DNA of 64,000 nucleotides from Lateolabrax maculatus (taxonomy: Eukaryota; Chordata; Actinopteri; Acropomatiformes; Lateolabracidae). The notes beneath the pieces were generated by a model. That model had not been told where the DNA came from. It saw nothing but the letters and a program-made list of their open reading frames with translations, and searched no databases. Position 1 is the stretch's first letter. Each line of letters begins with the position of its first letter. Location of the stretch: assembly GCA_031216445.1 (NCBI GenBank), contig CM062215.1, forward strand, positions 7,896,001 to 7,960,000. Direction: 5' to 3'. The position numbers and the translations under genes were made by a program. Shown here one piece after another: positions 58,601 through 64,000 of this stretch.

Positions 58601-59404
58601 AGTGCATTTGAATTATGGTCATTTTTCTCATATTATGCAGGGGAGTAAAGTGTTGTGCTTTGTCCCGTTTACAGGAACTCCCTTACAGAACCTTGATTTG
58701 CAGGGATTAATGATCGGTGTTCGGATGCTGGCATGTAAACACCATAATCTGCTTTCAATTAGTTGTGTATCTGTCGTAATTTTCAAAATATCCTCTTGAT
58801 ACATATCGGATGCTTGTGGTTTACCCTGCGTGGACTGTAAACAGTCAGTGAACAAAGAAAAACTGGATTTAAGGACTAAGATGTGAACAGGAAGCAGGAT
58901 ACTGACGTGTCATTGGATGAAGACTGACCATTAATGCTAAACATGCAGTAAAGAATCGTTCTTCAGTGCTAGTATTTATTGACTCAACCTAGACCAAAAG
59001 CCACACATGCTACCCGTCGTTGACGATTAGGTAACACCCACGATCTTGTGTCAAACCTGTAATCTAGAATAGTATATCCTTTATGATGGGGCCGAGCGTG
59101 GCGAGGCGCACATTTCCATCTCTTACAGTAGGTCACATTCACGGCATGTGTAAATTTCACACACACATTTGTAGGTCAGTTATGTGGGCACCACTGCAGA
59201 AAAGAGCAAAAGAAACCGCACGGGGCGGCCATGCGCCAAGCTTGTAGTCAAGCCACCCGGCCCTGACTGGAAATTCCCAATGTGAACTTTCCATGGAGGG
59301 TGTGCAGCGGGGCATTAGTGGTGCTACTACTACTGTGATTCATTCTTCACCTCAAATGGGGTCACAGTTGTTAGCAATATTGGACACAACCTCTCTCCAA
59401 CCTC

Positions 59405-59580
59405 AGTTAAAAGTGCAACATGTAGCAATTTTAAACAGCAATGTATCATCATCAAATTAACTGTAATACCTTGGTGAAATTTCCATAAACAGGGGAAATC
59501 TGTAGCCCTTCTTGTGCCAGTGGCAGTGTTTCTTAGAAATAAGACCAAATTTCCCATAAAGCTTCAACTCTGGTGACTCC
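59405..59580 (-). mobile_element. Probable dispersed repeat
   Basis: On the minus strand ATTTCACCAAGGTATTACAG, TTAATTTGATGATGATACAT and AAAATTGCTACATGTTGCAC occur in the order of a fish repeat that I recall. Non-coding; class unknown. Confidence 0.45.
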
Positions 59581-60162
59581 GTATGAGTTTGTTTTTCTTA
59601 GTTTTAAGAGGATTTGCACATGCTTTGGTTTTGTGCCATAAAGCAGCATCACTTTGTGCCGGAAAGAAATGTGACAGATGTTTCGTAACAGCAGCGCACG
59701 ATCATTTATGAGATTTTTAACATGCTGACGTTAACTTCCACAGTTTAGCTCCTTGGCAGCCTTATCCATCATTCAGAGCTCTTTTAATATCAGCTTTTGT
59801 TATTGTCACTGTCACTGTCTCTCTCTCAAACAGAAACCAACACCATGCAGTCCAGAAAAAAGGCTGACTCATCGAAACAAACCGTAAACCTCTGTGAACC
59901 CAAACCTTTGCCCTGATAAGAGTTTTGTTTACAGCTGAGCCAATTAAGATTAAAGATCCAAAGCATTATTAATATGAATGTTAAAGGGACACGCAACCTT
60001 TGCTATTCCTGCCTGTAGCCATTAATTACACACAAGTCAAGATTTAATTGGTTATTCAAAGTGATTTTCCCGTTTTAAACATGGAAATTGAAGAGGTCCA
60101 GGAGAGATTATACAAACCAATTCTACAATTCCTCAATCCTCACAATGGCACTGTTCCAACTT

Positions 60163-60372
60163 GGCCTTAACATGCATCTTGGGTGATCCGATCATAAGTG
60201 GACAGCTCTAAGCACAGGTACGGATCCACCCAAGACGCATTGAGGACGCATTGAGATCCGACCCTGTTCGGAGGTGGTCTGGGCCGCATTTGGCCACGTT
60301 CTTTTAGCCGTGTGTAAGTGAACGTGTCCTGGGCCACACTGAAGGACCGCCTACTCAACTGACGTCCTCTGC
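60163..60372. mobile_element. DNA-transposon-like (non-autonomous) repeat
   Basis: GCATCTTGGGTGATCCGATC, AAGTGGACAGCTCTAAGCAC and GTGTCCTGGGCCACACTGAA match phrases of a dispersed fish repeat that I recall as a non-autonomous DNA element. Boundaries and superfamily are unsure. A minus frame of 71 codons across it is an artefact. Confidence 0.5.
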
Positions 60373-60444
60373 GATGCCACATCGCGTAAGCTGGCTCTGA
60401 AAATGTATTTCGCTATATTTTATTTACAGTTTCTAAACAGTTGC

Positions 60445-60735
60445 TATTATTATTATTATTTGTCTGATTATTATGTTGTCTGTCCTCCTGCTCTGTCTTC
60501 CCTCTCCCCCTCTCTCCTCCCCTTTCAACCCAACTCGGTCGATGCAGATGGCCTGGTTCTGCTCGAGGTTTCTACCTGTTCAAAGGGAGTTTTTCCTCGT
60601 CGCTGTCGCCAAGTGCTGCCAATGGTGGGAATTGTTGGGTCTCTGTAAATAATATTTTAAAGAGTATGGTCTAGACCCACTCGGTGTGAAAAGTGTCTTG
60701 AGATAACTTCTGCACTATACAAATAAAACTGACTT
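60445..60735 (+). mobile_element. LINE (L2/Rex-type) 3' tail
   Basis: The order CCCAACTCGGTCGATGCAGA, CTGGTTCTGCTCGAGGTTTC, GGGAGTTTTTCCTCGTCGCT, TCGCCAAGTGCTGC, GGGTCTCTGTAAATAAT, AAAGTGTCTTGAGATAACTT and ACAAATAAAACTGA is the standard 3' end of a very common teleost retrotransposon. A (TTA)n run lies at its 5' side. It is a 5'-truncated copy with no reverse transcriptase left. The clade name is from memory. Confidence 0.8.
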
Positions 60736-60894
60736 TGTGTTGACGATAATTTCCAGCAGACTAGGCACGGGAACTCGCATGTTAATGCCAGGTATGAACA
60801 AGGCCAATGAGACTGAAGTTTGTTCTGAGGGTAGCGCCAGCGAAAATGCCATGAGGTCTTTAACTGATTAGTTGTTTTTCCCCTTGGCAGCATT

Positions 60895-61010
60895 AATATA
60901 CTCATTGGATTTCATGGCAATTTCCTTATGAAATTATAAAATATCTGGTTTTCAGTGTAGAGGAAAGGTCAGGGGGTCACACAAAAGATTATGATTCTGG
61001 CAACAATATC
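60895..61010. mobile_element. Possible fragment of repeat C
   Basis: ATTTCATGGCAATTTCC and GAGGAAAGGTCAGGGGGTCA echo words of the repeat at 42429-43097. Weak similarity. Confidence 0.35.
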
Positions 61011-61369
61011 CACAGAGAAAAAAGAAATGACCAACAGACAGACAGAAAGGAGGAGGGAGAGAAGTCGGGTGCTTTGTACACACCAATTAAACTGCCTAAG
61101 TTGATCTGTAACTGTAGACAGTATGGTTCGACTTCATCTCTTTCCGCATCAAGTGTTCCTTCAAGGGGTGTAGAAAATGAACAGGACAAGTCGTTCTGAC
61201 CCAGTTTGCCGCTTTAGAGAACAGAACATCACATCCTGACTGTTTCTTACCTCAAAGCAAACATTGGCTGGTCCTCCCTAAAAAGAAAATCCTCAGCAAC
61301 AGAAGCAAAGCGATATCTATCTTTGTTTCAGGCTGTTTGGAGCAGCAGACGCCTGTAGCAAAATTCAAA

Positions 61370-61840
61370 GTCATAGAAAAGATTTTACTCCGGTTTATCT
61401 AATTTGGCTACTCTGGATCCTGAAAATACAAAAAGTGCGCACGCAAACAGCCGCAGACACACTCACCCGCTTCTCCGTCTCCTCATTATCCAACCACAAA
61501 AACAAACCGCCTTCCGCCATACACTCAACAAATCTAAACAGAGATACATTCAGATTTATGTCTGTTTTGACAAAAGCAATAACATCAAAGCTTATCCTCA
61601 CCCTGTCTGGTGAAGCTATATCTGTTCCTGCAAAAGATAAAAACAAAGTGTGGATGAAATATGGCGTGGAGGCAGTTTATCTGCATGAGTTTAACCATTT
61701 CCCAGCAATTAGTCACAGCCGAAATGCGTAAAAGCCATTTATCAAGGTTTGGTGTATTCCCCAGGAGAAGATTCATCAGGCCTGACAGGAACGCCGCTAG
61801 GACCGAGGTGATAATGGGCCGAAGAGCTACCGTAAGAGAG
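61370..61840. promoter_or_regulatory. Candidate CNE
   Basis: Repeat-free block. The densest part is 61660-61800: GTTTATCTGCATGAGTTTAA, CCCAGCAATTAGTCACAGCC, GCGTAAAAGCCATTTATCAA, GATTCATCAGGCCTGACAGG. GATA, TAAT and CDX/HOX-like TTTAT words cluster here. Short frames on both strands are not convincing. Confidence 0.4.
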
Positions 61841-62029
61841 TCTGTGTGTGCGGTTATGTGCCTGTGCGAGTACGCGGAGCACCACCAGAGCATGATAAGG
61901 AAGCAGCTTTATGTTTTTACTGGTGCCCTGCTGAATGTAGGCCAAGCGCTGGGTTTACGAGACCCCACCAACCCACACACACGCACAAACACTGTCGGCA
62001 TCCTAACGACCCCTCACCTCCCCCCACTC

Positions 62030-62145
62030 TCTCCTCCCATGGCTCCGCCGTAATGCAGGGCTGACTCCTAACAATCCACAGCTGTTTGAGCCTGTGAGCC
62101 CAAAACAATGAGATGGGCTCACATGACCCCCCTGACAGCGCGCCC
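62030..62145. promoter_or_regulatory. CNE-like block with a SOX site in a hairpin loop
   Basis: TGTGAGCCCA (62093-62102) and TGGGCTCACA (62114-62123) form a 10-base perfect inverted repeat whose 11-base loop holds AACAATG, a SOX consensus. A (CA)n tract abuts the right side. Confidence 0.35.
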
Positions 62146-62186
62146 GCACACACATATACACACACAGACACACACACACACACACA
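62146..62186. repeat. Interrupted (CA)n microsatellite
   Basis: CA units with TATA and GACA interruptions. Confidence 0.93.
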
Positions 62187-64000
62187 TATGCATGCACAAG
62201 TAGAACTAAAGGGAATTATACTCAGATTTATGTATAAACACAGATGTGCAAGAAATGTACGTCATAGAATTGACCAGAGTAGTGGGTGTCATGTAATGAT
62301 GGCAGCGCTGTACACCTGCATGGATATGATTGGACGGTACTTGTCAGCTGATCGCCAAGGAGCCAGTGATTGAATGAACATGAATGAGCTGGTGCCAATC
62401 AGCTGATACAAGCATACGCTTGCTCCATTTTTGCTGGTCTTAAGGCATCAGTGGGCTTCACCGATTTCAGCTTTCCGAAAGATTAGTGATAAACATCAGA
62501 TTTTGGTGTCATTCCCTGCATTTATTTACGCTGTTTTACTGACAAACAGGGAGTAATTATCATAAATAAGACAGCGATACCAGCAATGTAGTCACATGTT
62601 AAATCGACATCACCGTTACTTTTATCTTTGGTTATTTAAACATCTGGATGCTTCACAAAATAAAAGCTGTTAATGGAAATCTACCTGATGCAAAGTAAAG
62701 TTATTCCCTAGCTTTTATCTACCCGTGATGTCAACTTGGTGGTTTTGAGTCTTGGGTCTCAGTTGCTGAATCAGCCTACTATCCCTAATTTTGGGCAAAT
62801 CTCATTCGCACGTGCTCTGACTTCATGACTCCAGTTTTCTAATTCACAACATCTTTTTCTTTCGCAATAAAAGCAAGATACTAAAGATCCAGCCAGCGCT
62901 CTTTTGATGGAAACATGTTTCATCTTTGTGTTGTTTACATTCAGTCTGTCACATTATATGAGAAGCTGGACTTTTTACGATTGTAAAGTCTGGTTGGCAG
63001 TGTTTCCCCTCTGCAGCAGTCAAGTTGAGGTTGGAGGCCTGCAGCGCTGCGGCTCGCGCCTGGGTCGCCTGACTTTTTTTATAGGAGGCTTATTGGATTG
63101 TCCTGGGTATCAAACTGGCCACAGACTGACACCATGACTGGGCTGTGTGGTCTATTCTTCAGCAGGCCTCTGTGAAATACTAACTGCACAAAAGTTCTTA
63201 ATGTTTGTTTTAATCTACTTGGAGTAGCAGATGGGTGGGGTTTGTCACATTAAAGCAGATGCTGTTAAATGAGGCTTGAATACTCTTCTGAGACTATCAT
63301 ATATTTTATAATTTCCTACATGGCCACACTCAAAAATACACAGTAAATATATCAGTAGGTCTGGTGTGCATTCACTGCATTTTAAAACCTGTGGTGCGAC
63401 GTGCAAACAAATCTAGGCACATATCACCTTTGCCCCCTGTCAAAACTTACAAATAAAGACAAAAAAATGAATGAATTAATGCGATAAAATTACATTTTTG
63501 AAGCGACTGCCACAAGCGTTTGGGAGGTGTGTGCGTCGGCTCCTCTGTGACATAAAGTTACCCATAACACCCTCCTCTGCGTAGGTTCACAGAGACGCTG
63601 ACATCTTTGGAGGAGCGTAATTCCAGCTTTATGTATGAGACTAATTCTGTTAGTGTTGTTGCCGTTCCCATGAGTTCCCATAAGCTTTACTTACCATATC
63701 AATGTTTTTGTGTTTTATCCAAATAACTACCAGTACTACAGACCATTTCCCAAAGAATCACAAGCAGCAAAATGACCGAGAACGCTTTAGATTGATTGGA
63801 AAACTTGACTTGAAACTTATAGTACATTGCTAATTGATTACACTAAACAATGTATTGCATCTATGTTTTTGTAAATGTTACCTTACTTTCACCTGCAATA
63901 CAGCTGCAATAAGTGTTTTTTTTTGTTTTTTTTTAAACCCTCCTTGCCAGTGCATTTTAATGCCGGCTTTGGCACCAAAAACTATGGTCTTCTTTGTAAA
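62187..64000. other. Non-coding stretch to the window end
   Basis: About 1.8 kb. T runs at 63917-63934. No gene, repeat family or convincing motif cluster recognised. Confidence 0.45.

Noticed and set aside
58303..58648. Cys-rich minus-strand C-terminus and 124-codon plus frame
   Set aside because: Three frames are open together in GC-rich DNA; none has convincing splice signals.
62625..62645. miR-9-like TCTTTGGTTAT
   Set aside because: Only the first 11 bases match; the rest of the mature sequence and a precursor hairpin are absent.
1..64000. Bacterial or phage-like gene clusters, CRISPR arrays, operons
   Set aside because: Low coding density, long CA/TG microsatellites and fish-type interspersed repeats exclude a prokaryotic source.

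Overview
The window looks like vertebrate nuclear DNA, most likely from a percomorph-type teleost fish. The grounds are: no dense open reading frames on either strand (the longest are about 170-177 codons, in GC- or repeat-rich sequence), abundant long (CA)n/(TG)n microsatellites, and several interspersed repeats that I recognise from memory as common in teleost genomes. I see no complete gene, no rRNA or tRNA gene, no CRISPR array and no operon-like layout. The best reading is an intergenic or intronic stretch, possibly a gene desert or very long introns, rich in putative regulatory sequence.

Layout. From 1 to 10 kb there is unique AT-moderate DNA with microsatellites, one possible minus-strand exon near 0.5 kb and a CpG-enriched block near 7.2 kb. 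From 10 to 17 kb several compact blocks with the texture of conserved non-coding elements (CNEs) lie among CA/TG, GA and CT tracts; one of them (13.3-14.1 kb) has a SOX/POU-like motif cluster. From 17.7 to 18.4 kb sits a 283-bp solo LTR with TATA box, polyadenylation signal and near-perfect 5-bp target duplication, followed by a fossil non-LTR-type repeat. From 20 to 36 kb is the richest CNE-like stretch (20.0-21.1, 24.4-24.9, 25.3-25.9, 26.5-27.3, 30.1-31.3, 33.8-35.3 kb), interrupted by a palindromic MITE-like repeat at 22.9-23.2 kb, a CpG-rich block with a strong translation-start context at 32.2-32.4 kb and a dispersed repeat at 33.4 kb. From 36 to 46 kb repeats dominate: two copies of an unknown 0.34-0.39 kb repeat, the second inserted inside another recognisable repeat and flanked by 41-bp direct repeats. 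From 45 to 64 kb there are further CNE-like blocks, a CpG-enriched block at 51.9-52.1 kb, a LINE-type 3' tail at 60.4-60.7 kb and a DNA-transposon-like repeat just before it.

How it works together: if the CNE-like blocks are real enhancers, the window is a regulatory landscape for a developmental gene outside the window. The motif clusters described (CArG palindrome, palindromic GATA plus MARE, T-box-like inverted half-sites, SOX site in a hairpin loop, CRE-like pairs) are direct sequence observations; their function is inference. A handful of short exon-like reading frames with plausible splice sites are listed with low confidence because I cannot tell isolated exons from conserved non-coding DNA without alignments or transcripts. 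No previously undescribed genetic system could be supported from the sequence alone; the most unusual concrete structures are the nested repeat with 41-bp direct repeats and the hairpin whose two arms changed together between repeat copies.
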